Positions 42,530-54,500 are shown, counted from the stretch's first letter. The stretch: 64,000 nucleotides of DNA from Halicephalobus mephisto (GCA_009193035.1 SWDT01000029.1:124001-188000), one strand, 5' to 3'. A program made the numbers and translations. Notes: generated by a model from the sequence alone, not told the origin.

Positions 42530-45370
42530 CTGAAAACAACCGATGATAACAAAAGACTAAAAAAACTAAAGCACATAGGCCGTGATAATTTACGACCGGA
42601 GGTGGGCTCTGATGGAATCAAACACGAGTCCCAAATGGGCCAAATAGGTAAAAGCACGAAAGAAACATTGATCAAAGACCGTTAAAAAATCGAAAAATCT
42701 CAATTTTTTTGAAGAAAATTACTCTCGTAAGGAAGTAAGTTGGGAATTATATATGAAAATATAAAAGTAAAAAAAGTACATTAAAGTAAGAGAGTGTAAA
42801 ACAAAAAAAACCGGAAACTCGAGAGAAAACAACTCGAGGTTCAGGAACTCTCGAAGCGAAAAACCAAGCCAACTGGCCTCTTACTTGCCATTTATTCCAA
42901 CAGTATGTGTTGTGAAATCGGCTTATTCGACGAAAAAAATCATTTATCAAAGAAAAATTGGAAAATTTCTATGAACTTTTTAGGCAATCCTATTTGACGT
43001 AAAAAAATATCGAAATTGTTTTTGCCAATTTGACCAATGATGCAATCTGGGCGGGAAAAAACAAAAAAAATTTGCTTTTTGATTTTTGTTTTGCAATCGA
43101 TCGAAGTTTATCTAGCGGAGCAGAATCGGCAAAGGTCAGGTCGAAGATCGGACGATTATAAAAACTAACATTTTGCCTAAAAGAATATGAACTATTTTTT
43201 TAGGTAAAAATAATTTTAAATTTTATAATTCCTGGTTCGAAGGGAAAATGTTACGAAATTTTGGAAGTATCTAATAGATTACGAAATCATATCATTATAA
43301 AAAGAAATAATTTTCCTTAAAAGAAAATAAAATATTTTTAGGTAAGTGTTGGGACGGAAACTAGACTGGATTAAAGAGGACCTGAAGCGATAGCCTGAAT
43401 ATCAGGGAATGTGGGGTACTGTAGAGAATAAGTGAGATTCAGTTATGTTACATTGAAACATTATACGCCTATTAGAACAAAAACTATAGTAGAAAGAAAG
43501 GACCTGAAGCGATAGCCTGAATATCAGGGAGTGTGGGATACTGTAGAACATGAGTCAAATGCTCAGTTGTGTTGTATTGAACTTTATTATATATCCGTTA
43601 AGACAGAAACTAGACTAGATTAAAGAGGACCTGAAGCGATAGCCTGAATATCAGGGAGTGTGGGATACTGTAGAACATGAGTCAAATGCTCAGTTGTGTT
43701 GTATTGAACTTTATTATATATCTGTTAAGACAGAAACTAGACTAGATTAAAGAGGACCTGAAGCGATAGCCTGAATATCAGGGAGTCTGGGATACTGTAG
43801 AGAGTAAACGAAACTTCCTGCGTTAAATGTCAGAATTACTGATCTGTAAGTTCTATCCTTGTCTAATTGTTCTAGTAAAAATTATCACATTACTTCTGTT
43901 TCTATTTCAACAGTAAGAAACTAAACTTTCGAGTTGAGACTGAAATTGTAAAATTGAAAGTTTACTTTTTTAACAAAATTTTGAAAAATTATTTCTACAA
44001 TTTTTTGGAACTTTTTAGTTAAGATCGAAAATTTTCGAATTTTGTGTTTGAGTAAATTTATAAAATTCCAAAAAAGAATAAATTCTGAAATGTGATTTTA
44101 CGATGATGTTTAATTTTGTCTAAAAACTAAAAATAGGCCTCCGGCGATGAGCTGCTTTGCTCGTGCCGGGAAATACTCTAAGAAGGTTTTAAGGTCATTT
44201 TCGGGAAGATTCTCGTGGAAATTTCGAGATTTTTAATTTGGAGAAATCCTTTACAAAAGTCGTTTTAGTAAATTAAAAATTTCATTCCAGTATTCTCTGG
44301 AAATTTAGTTAAAAATATTTATTAAATTCGATGTTTCTACTATTAAAGTCCACAATTAAAGTTTGAGGAACGGCGCAAGAAGACGGAATTCCAGATGACA
44401 AAGCAAACCCTCATCCCAAGCCGAGCTACCCCCTACGCACGTCACTAACTGGAAAGATGGGCCAGAAAATCAGACAATTAATTTTAAAACTATTGTAAAC
44501 TTTTTTGATTTGTGCGAAATAGGGATAAAATGTAAAAAAATTAAAGTTTGAAGTCGAAATTTTGAATTTCCAAGTTGAAACAAAATCATACTTTTTCTAT
44601 TTTGAAAAATTCATATACCAAGTCCCATCAATTTAAATAAAACAATGTACGACTTTTTGAAATGGAAAAAATATAGTTTTTTAATAAGAAAAATCTAAAT
44701 TTCGACTTCGAACCCAAAGTTTGATAAACAACTTCGATATCGAACTTTGACTATCAACTTCGAACTCAAAATTTGATAAACAACTTTGATGTCGAACTTT
44801 GAATATAAATTTTGATTTCGAATTTCGAGCATCAAACATTGATAATCAACTTCGATGTCGAAATTCAATCTCAAAATCTGATGATAAACTTTGATGTCGA
44901 ACTTTGACTGTTAGTTTTGATAATACAAAGCACTGAATTAAAATATTTAAACTCCAATTTTTACTTTTTAATTACTTTCTTAGTGCTCGTAGAGTTTGAT
45001 CATTATTTTCTCTAATGTTGTGCTCTTGATAAAAGTCGACGAATCCCAAAATGACTACTCTGATATAACGAGTGAAAAGCGGATCAAACAAATTTTTAAA
45101 ATCAATAATATTAATAAAATTAAACTATTAATATTGCTTAATGGATATATTAGATAAATTTTATTTTTGTTAATTTACTCACAAAAATATTACGGAAAAA
45201 CAACACAATAAGAAATATATCGATCAAATAAACTAAAGTTGACAAAGACGATTATCTGGAATTTCCCGTGAAATTGGACCAAAAAATGTCTGGAATAAAC
45301 CTTTTTTCTTTTCCATGTTGACTTTCTGCAACAATGAAACTCCTTTAAGAATTACTTCAAACAGTGCAAA
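42530..45370. other. intergenic gap with tandem repeats
   Basis: No gene is supported between adss-1 and the 5S gene. It contains the repeat arrays at 43,370-43,805 and 44,700-44,940 (the latter are GTCGAACTTTGA/ATCAACTTCGA units as in legumain intron 1). A GC-richer patch at about 44,360-44,450 and a hairpin-like GGCGATGAGCTGC region at 44,140-44,190 are not identified. Confidence 0.6.
43370..43805 (+). repeat. tandem repeat of a 122-128 bp unit
   Basis: Four copies of a block beginning GAGGACCTGAAGCGATAGCC, containing the palindrome CCTGAATATCAGG and ending near GGATACTGTAG, then a more variable part with TTGTGTTGTATTGAAC. Blocks 2 and 3 are almost identical. A single worn copy lies at about 61,515-61,575, and a short piece in reverse at about 46,780-46,800. 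Confidence 0.8.
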
Positions 45371-45377
45371 AATTAGA

Positions 45378-45495
45378 GATAGCAGCACTGGGGATTCCCA
45401 GGACGTCTCCGATCCAAGTACTAACCCAGCCCTATGGTGTTTAACTGGCCAGATCGAACGGGATGGCGTGTGTTCACAATGGTTTGACCGCTACC
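45378..45495 (-). rRNA. 5S ribosomal RNA, copy C
   Basis: 118 nt read from 45,495. Helix I is GGTAGC/GCTATC, all pairs kept with one G-T. The ACGCCATCCCGTTCGATCTG and TACTTGGATCGGAGACGTCC blocks are intact. TTTTT follows within 12 nt of the 3' end. It is not inside a gene by my models, about 357 bp upstream of the kinase start and on the other strand. Confidence 0.93.
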
Positions 45496-45851
45496 GATGT
45501 GCCCTTAGGGTATATGAATGCTTATCCTTTGGATAATAACCCAAAAGAGAAAATAATTCATTCCACTCAAAACTACCTCATTGTTCCCTAAATCATCATT
45601 GATGTAATCTCTTGTTTTCTATTATTTCGTTCAAAACTTTCCAGCTCTTTGAAAAATAAAATTATTGGCTATTAGCTCGATATCAAATTTTTCTTCTCTA
45701 AGAAAATCATAAACTTCCATCAAGAAATGCTGCTTTCGCTATGTAGATTAGAGATACGCACACGAGGCTCGATACTTAAAGAAGAATATCTTATCATTTT
45801 TCTCATTTTCTTTTAAGTTTTCTAACAATTCTACAAATTTTATTTTCCAAC

Positions 45852-48013
45852 ATGGCCAGAAGTTTTGTGCCTTATAAATTTTCCTTCAGAAAGGACAACA
45901 TAATGTTTGATATGGATAACGAATATGATGCTCTGAGTATCCTTAATGTAGGAGGTCAAGGCTATATTATGTAAGTCATTTTGCAAATCATATTTCTGTA
46001 AGAATGATGTTTATAAAAATCCGGGAAAATTGTCTACGTGAATTTCTAGAACTTGTAAAAATTAAAAATTATGAGATTTTATAATTTTCTGCCAAGTTTC
46101 AGAAGTAATTAATAAATGTCAAGTTTATATACTTACAAAAATTTGAAATTTTTTATCGCAGGATTCTGAAGCCAGTTATCTCGGTGTGGATTTCTGTAAC
46201 TTTCTAGCAGAGAATGAAAAATATAAAATTTAATATTTACGTAGCTGTACAAAATTCCAAAGGCATTTAATTTTGTCCGTGCTCCGTAATTAGAACGTAC
46301 TTGTAGGTTATAGAAACCCTAGAGGCTAAGCTGAGATATTTAAGCCCAATAGATGTTCTCTTGAGTGAGTCATTATTGAGTTAGTCCTATTATCTTAAGC
46401 TAGAGATTACGATATCTTAACTGTCTAAATAAACGTGCCACGAAGTCAACAAATATGATTCTTAAGAATCATAATGTTGTGTCTTGTAAGGAGAGAGGTA
46501 CTTGAGTCTATTAGAACGTACAAGTCACAATCTTCCACATATATACAGTAGAAGTTGGATATAAGATACCCCCACTATAATATATTTCGGGTTACAACAT
46601 ACAATGTGAGTGAGTTTGGTTAGTCTGCCTTCAAATTTATCCCCGCTATAATGTATCCTTATAACATTCGTTTTGACCAGTCCTAAGAGGGTATCTTATA
46701 TCCAAGTTCAATTGTATAAATATTCAAACAGAAAGATAAATCCTGTAAGGCTACAATGATTGTACTGAAACTATCTAATCAGGGAGCGTCTCTTCAGGTC
46801 CTAATACTCACAAATTTGTCATGTTCTGTAATCTTTTTCAAAAAACATAATTGAAGAAATATCTCGGAAAATGTGCTTCATTAGTTTATAGAAATAACTT
46901 TGTAATTGCAGCAGCGGATATGACACAAGAAATCAACGCTATGTTGCGATTAAAAAAATGAAAGAAATAAACGATCCGGATAGTGTAAAAAGGATCTATA
47001 GAGAGTTTATCATTTCTAAAACGATCAATCACAAAAATGTGAGTCGACGAAAATATTTAAATTTTAACAAATTGGGTTTTTATTGTGTTCCATTTCAGTT
47101 GGTTACTTTACTCGATGCGTTCACTCCAAACGGGAAAAATGTGTATTTTGTCTACGAATACATGGACTATTCTATGCGGGCTCTTTTCCACTCTTCCTTA
47201 TCGGATCCCAAACACATAAAAAACATGGTCTGGGATCAGAATAACGGAGACTACTTCACCGCCGATATCCTCTTCCAACTTTTTTGTGGCTTACGGTATC
47301 TCCATCAAGACAGATTGAAATTCATCCATCGAGACATAAAGCCGGAAAATATCCTTCTCAAAGAATTACCTACTGGAAGGTTTTTGCTGAAAATCTGTGA
47401 TCTAGGCTTATCTAGGCATTTGAAAGAAGACGAGAAAGATGTGACTGAGTACGTCGTTACTTGGCCCTACAGAGCTCCAGAAGTCATGATTAACGACTCC
47501 TACAGTTTCCCGATAGACATCTGGTCTGTTGGTTGTATTCTGGCGGAAATGATTACCGGAGATATTCTGTTTAAAAGATTGAGTCGAAGAAACCAAATTT
47601 TCCGCATTTTGTCACTTGTAGGATTTCCAGAAGGAACCGTGTTTCCCGAGTTCTTTCAATCAGAAATTAACAAAATCCCAGGATCCTACGGACCGAACAG
47701 AATACATGAGCTCTTCACCGATGACCAACTTCCAACTTGGACTCAGCAAAGAATCACAAAACAGTTTATAAGGGATCTACTGAAGAATCTTCTGGAGTTC
47801 GATCCAAGCATGAGACTTACTGCCGAGCAGTTGTCCGAACTGTCTCAGCTTGATTTCCTCGAAGACAGATCTGGAATAAACGACATCGCTCCGATGTTTT
47901 ATGATCCTGTCAATGAAAGCAAGTCTCATACGGTATCCGAATGGAGACAGTTAATCAAGAAGGAATTGAACGATTACGAAATTAAGAGATTCCAAAACCC
48001 AAACGTTTGTTAA
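45852..48013 (+). CDS. divergent MAP-kinase-like protein kinase (TEY loop)
   Basis: Exons 45852-45970, 46912-47038 and 47099-48013 join in phase to about 386 residues. The 60-bp second intron is in frame without a stop, so its retention would add 20 residues. The kinase domain covers about residues 28-350. The Gly-rich loop is NVGGQGYII, lacking the usual third Gly. VAIKK holds the ATP Lys, HRDIKPENIL the catalytic Asp, and DLGLSR replaces DFG. DVTEYVVTWPYRAPE holds a TEY dual-phosphorylation site as in ERK kinases, but the P+1 stretch differs from TRWYRAPE. FDPSMR and the CMGC insert are present. It is closest in layout to MAPK/NLK-like kinases; I cannot assign a named orthologue. Intron 1 (45,971-46,911) carries a MITE. 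Confidence 0.85.
46546..46714. mobile_element. pogo/Tigger-like MITE, copy 4
   Basis: Ends CAGTAGAAGTTGGATATAAG and CTTATATCCAAGTTCAATTG, TA on both sides, about 169 bp. It lies in intron 1 of the kinase gene. Confidence 0.8.
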
Positions 48014-48277
48014 ATTTAAATAGATTTCTTTAATAAATAAGTAATCATTGGGATAAACAATTATATCTCAATGATTGAAAAGTTTTGTTTCAGTATCTAA
48101 ATAAAGCATTCTTCGTCAAAGGTGTTTAAAAAATACCGTCTTAGAACCCATCAACCATGATGTGTAGTTACTACTTTTTATTTCCGAACATCATACAGTA
48201 ACTGAAGAACAGTACAGATTTGACGGAAATGAATACCGTCTTCATTTTGACTGCTTCAACTATTCAACGTTTTCTGC

Positions 48278-48496
48278 TCACTTGGCATGGCAGGCATTTT
48301 CCTTGCAAACGTATCCAGAAGGACACTTGTTATCGAGACAAGCTGAAACCGATTGTCCAGTAAATTTATTTTCGAAATCGACTTCTAGAAACTCACGTCC
48401 AACTCCCTTGATGGGATCTTCAGAAGCGGAAACAGCGCCGGTGGCGATAGCAATGATGGCGACGAAGACAGCGAAGAAAACAATGAAGAAGCGCAT
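48278..48496 (-). CDS. small secreted peptide with four cysteines
   Basis: A 72-residue, single-exon protein. MRFFIVFFAVFVAIIAIATG and GAVSA look like a signal peptide with a cleavage site after about residue 24. The mature part of about 48 residues ends with four cysteines spaced CLDNKC...CKENAC, so one or two disulphides. ATG 48496 is the first ATG; the codon at 48,511 is TTG. A TATA box lies 58-65 bp upstream. The family is not recognised. Antimicrobial, toxin-like or venom-like roles cannot be told apart from cuticle or neuropeptide-like roles by sequence alone. Confidence 0.7.
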   Translation of the reverse strand: MRFFIVFFAVFVAIIAIATGAVSASEDPIKGVGREFLEVDFENKFTGQSVSACLDNKCPSGYVCKENACHAK

Positions 48497-48553
48497 TTTC
48501 GGTTTTTTCAAGATTTGGTTCTTGATTTTTCGATGGAATGATTTCGATCTTGC

Positions 48554-48561
48554 TTTTTATA
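48554..48561 (-). promoter_or_regulatory. TATA box of the small secreted peptide gene
   Basis: TATAAAAA on the minus strand, 58 bp before the ATG at 48,496. Such boxes mark short, highly expressed nematode genes. Confidence 0.6.
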
Positions 48562-49167
48562 GGGCTTGTAAGGCGGAATTAGATGTGCTATTCTACGTGT
48601 GCTAAGGAACTAACAATGAATGACTAAAATAACGTTGTTGATTCAGCTGATGGATATCCGTTTCTTTATTGCACGATTTACCAACAGACAGGAATTTTTT
48701 GTTTTTTTTTGCACAATTGTTTGAATTAATTTTTCGGTCTCACTGCTGATGGAAAAGAATTTTAATATTTTGTTTTATTGTAATTTACAAAATCTCAAAA
48801 GTAATCAATACAGCGAAGTTTAACACTTATACTGACAATTTATACTGTAATAATTGATGACAAAGATTGATGAATTTCAGAATCTCGTCCGAAGTATGAA
48901 TTCAGAAGTCTGTTCAGAGAAGTATTGAAGATCACAAGGGGTAGACATCATTGAAATTAGCTACAATAATGAAGAGTAGAAAACAGTTCTGTCACGGAAT
49001 CATTTATCGTAACGAAAGTCCTGATGGTCATGATAAACTCACTCATTACTGAAAATGAATAGAATTTTAAAACTGAAAGAACTTTATCTAAGAACGAAGT
49101 TCAATACAGAGTTCACAATTCAAGGTTTTTTTTATTGAAAAAATATTCACTTTAGCATGAATCTTTT

Positions 49168-49457
49168 TTATTTATTTATTTCCTTTTCAATCGGTTTCAT
49201 AAGAAATGAAAGAGGACAGAAAACGATCAAAAAATCTTGTTGATTGGTCATTTTGAGAAGTTTGTCGATATTGTTTGTTCCTATTAACATGAATCTCTTG
49301 TGGAATAATGCTTCATCAATGACTTTCAAGAAGAAATCATAGATCAGCTCAATGTATGTAACAGCATTCAGTAATAATTTTTTTTCTCCATTAAAAATTG
49401 CACCTGTACGGTCTCAATATCTACCTTTAAATCCCATATCTTCAACCTTGTTTTAAG
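49168..49457 (-). pseudogene. terminal exon or relic of an unrecognised gene, frameshifted
   Basis: On the minus strand an acceptor (TTTTACAG) opens an exon at 49,457. It reads LKTRLKIWDLKVDIETVQVQ and onward to MEKK. After a run of eight A (about 49,388-49,381) the reading continues in another frame: LLLNAVTYIELIYDFFLKVI, then DEALFHKRFMLIGTNN, and so on for about 75 codons to TAA at 49,170-49,168, with AATAAA next to it. Both frames look like protein, so a one-base shift in the A run, a base-calling error or a pseudogene is likely. No upstream exon is found; the start of the GPCR gene lies beyond. I do not recognise the family. Confidence 0.5.
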
Positions 49458-49563
49458 CTGTAAAATAAATGAAACAGGTGAATTATATTTCCGACTACTT
49501 GATACAAAAAATAAGTCCAGTTATATTCTTTTAGCTACCTGAAGTGTGATTACATGTAGAAAA

Positions 49564-50571
49564 ATGGTTGGAAATTTAACTTTAGATGATTCTACCATGT
49601 TTATTCTCGGACTAATTGCCGATATCAACGCAGTTTCAGGGTTATTGTTAGCACCGTTTCACTTTTACATCATTCTGACTCAATCAAAGTCGTTGGGAGG
49701 CTTCAAATGGCTCATATTAAACCATTCTTTCTGGTGTTTATGTTTTTCATTCTTTGACATCCTACTTCAACCTATATTTCTTGGAGAATTTGCTGCATTT
49801 TATCTTAACGGGTATTTAAAAAACACTCCACCAACTGTAGTGATTATATCTGTCTACATTTTCCTCGCAATAGGAATAGTAACTGGAGGTGGAGTGATTA
49901 TGACAGTAAATTACCGTTATTTTGGACTATATCCAGGGAAAATCAAATCTATATGTCATTCAACGCCATATTTTTGTAGTTGGGTCATTGGCCATGTTGG
50001 TTGTGTGTGTTTGGCGCTTTATTGTGGTTATCAGGTCGTAGTAATCCCTCGAGAAGTAATGATACAAGAAGCCCTTAATGCTAGTCCGGAACTGAAACCG
50101 TATGTCAATGTCACTAGTTTTGTATTTGTTCCATACGATGTTTACTTGTTTCCAGGTCTTTTATTTATTTCTGCAATAATTGTGATGACTACAGTATTTG
50201 TTGTAATGTTTTTCCTATTGAAACGTCAAGTATTATCGTTTTTAGAATCCGATGTTCAGAAATCTCTCATCATTAGTGCTATTGTTCAAATTTTCATCAC
50301 TGTTGTTTTTAGTTTTGTTCCTTTTTTCTATTTATTTTTAGCATTGTTGATTAAATTAAAACAAGCTGGAAAAATGTCGTGTATTTTGGGACTGCTTGTG
50401 GCTTCTCATTGTCTAGTGGACTACATTACTACTTTGTATGTGGTTTTACCGTACCGAAGGTATATCATCGAAAAGTTTAAGTTTATCAAGAAAAGAATTA
50501 AAAAAGACAATTCCAATGAAGCTACAATAATAATATTTCCATCTCTAAGTGATCAGAATCTGAGGATTTAG
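49564..50571 (+). CDS. serpentine (7-TM) chemoreceptor, srh/str-superfamily type
   Basis: 335 residues, one exon. Seven hydrophobic segments are visible, starting at about residues 15, 45, 90, 130, 190, 230 and 270. N-terminal glycosylation site NLT. The stretch GGFKWLILNHSFWCLCFSFF, a GKIKS loop, the late LVASHCLVDYITTLYVVLPY and the C-terminal PYRRYI fit the Str superfamily (srh/sri/srd) of nematode odour and chemical receptors. ATG 49564 is chosen because the codon at 49,546 is GTG. A short out-of-frame ATG at 49,554 stops at once. The lack of introns is unusual for this group. Confidence 0.8.
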   Translation: MVGNLTLDDSTMFILGLIADINAVSGLLLAPFHFYIILTQSKSLGGFKWLILNHSFWCLCFSFFDILLQPIFLGEFAAFYLNGYLKNTPPTVVIISVYIFLAIGIVTGGGVIMTVNYRYFGLYPGKIKSICHSTPYFCSWVIGHVGCVCLALYCGYQVVVIPREVMIQEALNASPELKPYVNVTSFVFVPYDVYLFPGLLFISAIIVMTTVFVVMFFLLKRQVLSFLESDVQKSLIISAIVQIFITVVFSFVPFFYLFLALLIKLKQAGKMSCILGLLVASHCLVDYITTLYVVLPYRRYIIEKFKFIKKRIKKDNSNEATIIIFPSLSDQNLRI

Positions 50572-50574
50572 AAT

Positions 50575-51510
50575 TTGTTTGTATCGAAATAAAAATTAAT
50601 AATGTTAGATTTTATGGAATATTATGATACTTTAATAATTAAAGACGAGTTATAAACTTTACTAAAATATAACTTCTTAGATCATTGTAAATTTGGTAAT
50701 TTTGTTCAATTTATCTTATTAAAGATATACAAAGGCAGTTTTCTTCCTTGATAGATTTTTTGCAAGCGTGAAGATCGTAGATTCCTACTGTCTTGGTAAG
50801 TCTATATCAGCTCTTGTTTTTTTCTACGGTAATTGCGGTTATGGATGAAGAAAGTGATACAGAATTTCGATCGAATTTACCAAAGGTTGATCAAACGACA
50901 TCCAAAAGACCGAGAAACCGAAATGTTAAGTTCGAAAATCAAACAACTAAGTTTGGAAGATCCGACTTTGGAAATTGAAAAGTTAGAGTTTTAACTCAAC
51001 ACCTAAGTCCAAAGTTCGGAAGGTTCGAATTCAAAGATCGAAGGCTTTGGAAAATCGACAACTCTGATCGTAACGCTTTTGCAAGACCCCTCTCTCATAT
51101 TACTTTTCGAAAGTCGATTAAAGAGAGTCGAATGCAAATGCAAAACACACAATATCGGGAAAGTTCACGTCGAGGACCGTCAAATGTCCGTTTGACCAGT
51201 GAAATCCGGTGAGGAAGACGCAAAGTCCTTTCTTTTTTGTCGACCAAGTTGTTGCTTTTGTTTGTTGTCCATCGAGGAAGCTTTCAAACCAGTGCGCGAA
51301 AGGACCAAAGTTGCGTCACAGCAAACATTAACAGAATATATTCAAAAATGCTTTAGGCGGCGCAACAAGGGGGTCACTTTGAACTGTCAATCTTGACTAG
51401 ACGTTACGTAATTTTTGAGGAAATCGATTTCTGAAATCACCTGTGGGTGATATCATTGAATTCTGTGCAATCGTCGTTCAAAGCTGGCGAATTATTCAAG
51501 CAGATACTCA
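50575..51510. other. intergenic gap before cky-1
   Basis: No gene is supported; two short open frames here have no sign of coding. The stretch 51,100-51,420 is less AT-rich and probably includes the cky-1 promoter and 5' region. Confidence 0.5.
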
Positions 51511-51513
51511 TGA

Positions 51514-54500
51514 ATGAGGATGAGTGCCGAGTTCTCTCCGAATTTACCTGCAAGGTAAGTAACAGGTTACTGTAATAGTTAATATCTTCTTGGATTACTA
51601 TAATAGTTGATATTCTTGCTTACTATGATAGTTAACACCATCTTAGATTACTATGATGGTTAGTATCTTCTTAGATTACTACGGTAGTTAACATCTTCTT
51701 AGATTACTATGATGGTTAGTATCTTCTTAGATTACTACGGTAGTTAACATCTTCTTAGATTACTATGATGGTTAGTATCTTCTTAGATTACTATAGTAGT
51801 TAACATCTTCTTAGATTATTATAGTAGTTAATATCACTTTCTGTTACTGTGATAGTTAGTATCTTCTTAGATTACTATAGTAGTTAATATCACTTTCTGT
51901 TATTGTGATAGTTAGTATCTTCTTAGATTACTACAGTAGTTCATGTCTTCTTCTATTACTATAATAACTAATGTTATCGTAAATTACTGTACTCAGTATT
52001 CTTAAAATCTTACGGTAGCTTTTTTAAAACATTGTAAAATCAAAGAATATTTTAAATTTCAATGATTTTTGACATGATTGCTTAATTATTAACAACGACA
52101 AACTTTCGCTGTGAAATAATACTATTTTCAAATTTTATTTTAGAAGTTAATTTTTTAAAATTTTGATGAATTTAAAATTTCTTCCTATTTGTATCTTTAA
52201 AAAATCTCGATTTTTTATAAAATAATTAATTTCGTAACTTTCTAATTTGTCATTATTTGTATCAATACGTACTTTGATTTTTTTCTTTCCCACATGCACG
52301 GAAACTGATATGAACATTTATGAAATTCCTCAATGTTTAATTTAAAAAATATTTTTTTATCAGTTTGTTTGCTGACAAACAAAATTATTTCGAAATCATA
52401 ATCTTTCACACACGTCTTCATGAATCAAAATTTTCCACTTTTCTTTATTTTTCCTTTGTTTACCAAAAGTTTTCGGTCAATCGGTCAGTGAATTTATATC
52501 TACGTCACATATTGACATTTTTACGTAATATTTGGATAACGCTGTTCGCGATCGAGGGAGTCCATCGATGACCCACTCGACCCGGTCAACGGAAGAGAAT
52601 GTTTTTTGTTTGTAATTGTTTTGCAAAAAACTTACTTGACAAATAACATATAAAATCAGAAAATGAGAATATGGAACAATCTTGGGGGATTTCACAAATT
52701 TTTAATTTTGTATGATTATTGAAGTTTTGGAACAATTTTGAAGTTTTTAGGAAATTCTGGAAAGATTCAGAAAACTTTTATAAGATTGTCAGGAATTCTA
52801 AGATTTTTAAAGATTCCAGAATTCTTCTACGAAGATCTAACAAGTTCCTAATAGATTATAGAAAATTTTCAAAGATCTCAGAAAACTTCTATAAAATTCT
52901 TAGAAATTCTAAGATTTTTAAAGATTCCAGAATCCTTCTACGAAGATCTAACAAGTTCCTAATAGATTATAGAAAATTTTCAAAGATCTCAGAAAACTTC
53001 TATAAAATTGTCAGAAACTCTAAGATTTTTAAAGATTCCAGAATTCTTCTACGAAGATCTAACAAGTTTCCATTAAATTCTAAAATACTTCAAAAGCTTC
53101 TGTAAGATCACCAAAGGTTTCGGAATCATCTATTAGGTTCCAGAATCCTTCTACGAAGATCTAAAATAGTTGCAGAAACTTCCATAAGATTCTAGAAATT
53201 TCTTAAAGATCGTATAAAACTTCAGAAGCTTCTATAAAATCTTTAAAAAATTTCAGAATCTTTTGAAAGTTTTTGGGATATTAGAATTTTTGTAATATTT
53301 TGGAAAATTTCGGAAAACTTACAAAATTTTAAAATTTTCCAGAAGCTTAAGTGGGATTCTAAAACTTCTAAGTTTTGCCAGATTCCGAGGAATTCTGACA
53401 GTTTTCAGAACACTTATAACAAGTTAGATTCTTAGAAATTCGTACAAGATTCTAAAATTTTCAGAAGCTTAAGTGAGATTCTAAAACTTCTAAATTCTAC
53501 TCCATTCTAGAAGTTTTCAGAATCTTCCAAAATATTATAAAAGATTTTCAAAAATCTCCACAATAATGTAAAAATATCGAAGATTTTCTGTATTTTAGAA
53601 AATTTTGTTTAATAAAAATGCAAATTTTAGATCAACACGAGGAGCTTCGAAACAAAGACGTGATCAGATCAATGTCGAAATCCAAAAACTTCGAGATCTC
53701 CTTCCTCTCAACGGATCGATCAAGGACAGATTATTCCAGCTCCAAGTGATGTCTCTTGCTTGTATTTTTATCAGAAAACAACGATATTTCCCTCATGGTA
53801 AAATTTTTATTAAATTTCATATATGAAAGTTATTTTTCAGTTGCCCAAACATGCGAAAAACCTATTTATCCGATGTTCAATCGACATGTTCCATTACCTC
53901 GACAATTCGATGGCTGTAAAGCCCTCAGGGGATTTTTACTAATGACAACGAGAGGAGGAAAATTACTGTATATATCCGAAAACGCTTCAGAATACTTGGG
54001 ATACTCTGTTGTAAGTTTCTTTATGCACTTTTATGTCAAAACTAATTCGAATATATATTAATTTATATTTTTTATATAATTAACATGTATGACATATGAT
54101 ATGATGCATATTTTATATATGAAAAAGCATATGTTGTGTGAATTATGTTTCATATATGAATTAACTTATTTTTTGCATATATTGTTTTATATATCACATA
54201 TTGACACGTATTATATATTAGTTAACATATATTTTACATCAATTAACATATATGATATGAATTATATATAGTCATATATGAATTAACTTATTTTTTATAT
54301 ATTATCTTCTATATTATATGTCATATGTCAATTAACATGTATATTATGTGAATTGATATAAATTGCATGAAGTAACATATATAGTATACCAATAGCATGT
54401 ATTTTATGAATGAAATTGGTTTCTGTAGGTTAACGTCTTTCATATAGGAATGAAATCACTTTTTATAAGTTAACTTATATTTTATGTGAATTGTATAACT

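Noticed and set aside
42394..42950. Minus-strand frames upstream of adss-1 as a further exon or gene
   Set aside because: The in-phase start with a good acceptor at 42,512-42,530 already gives the full adenylosuccinate synthetase N-terminus.
45315..45536. Open frame spanning the third 5S gene
   Set aside because: It overlaps a complete 5S rRNA with helix I and a terminator on the other strand.
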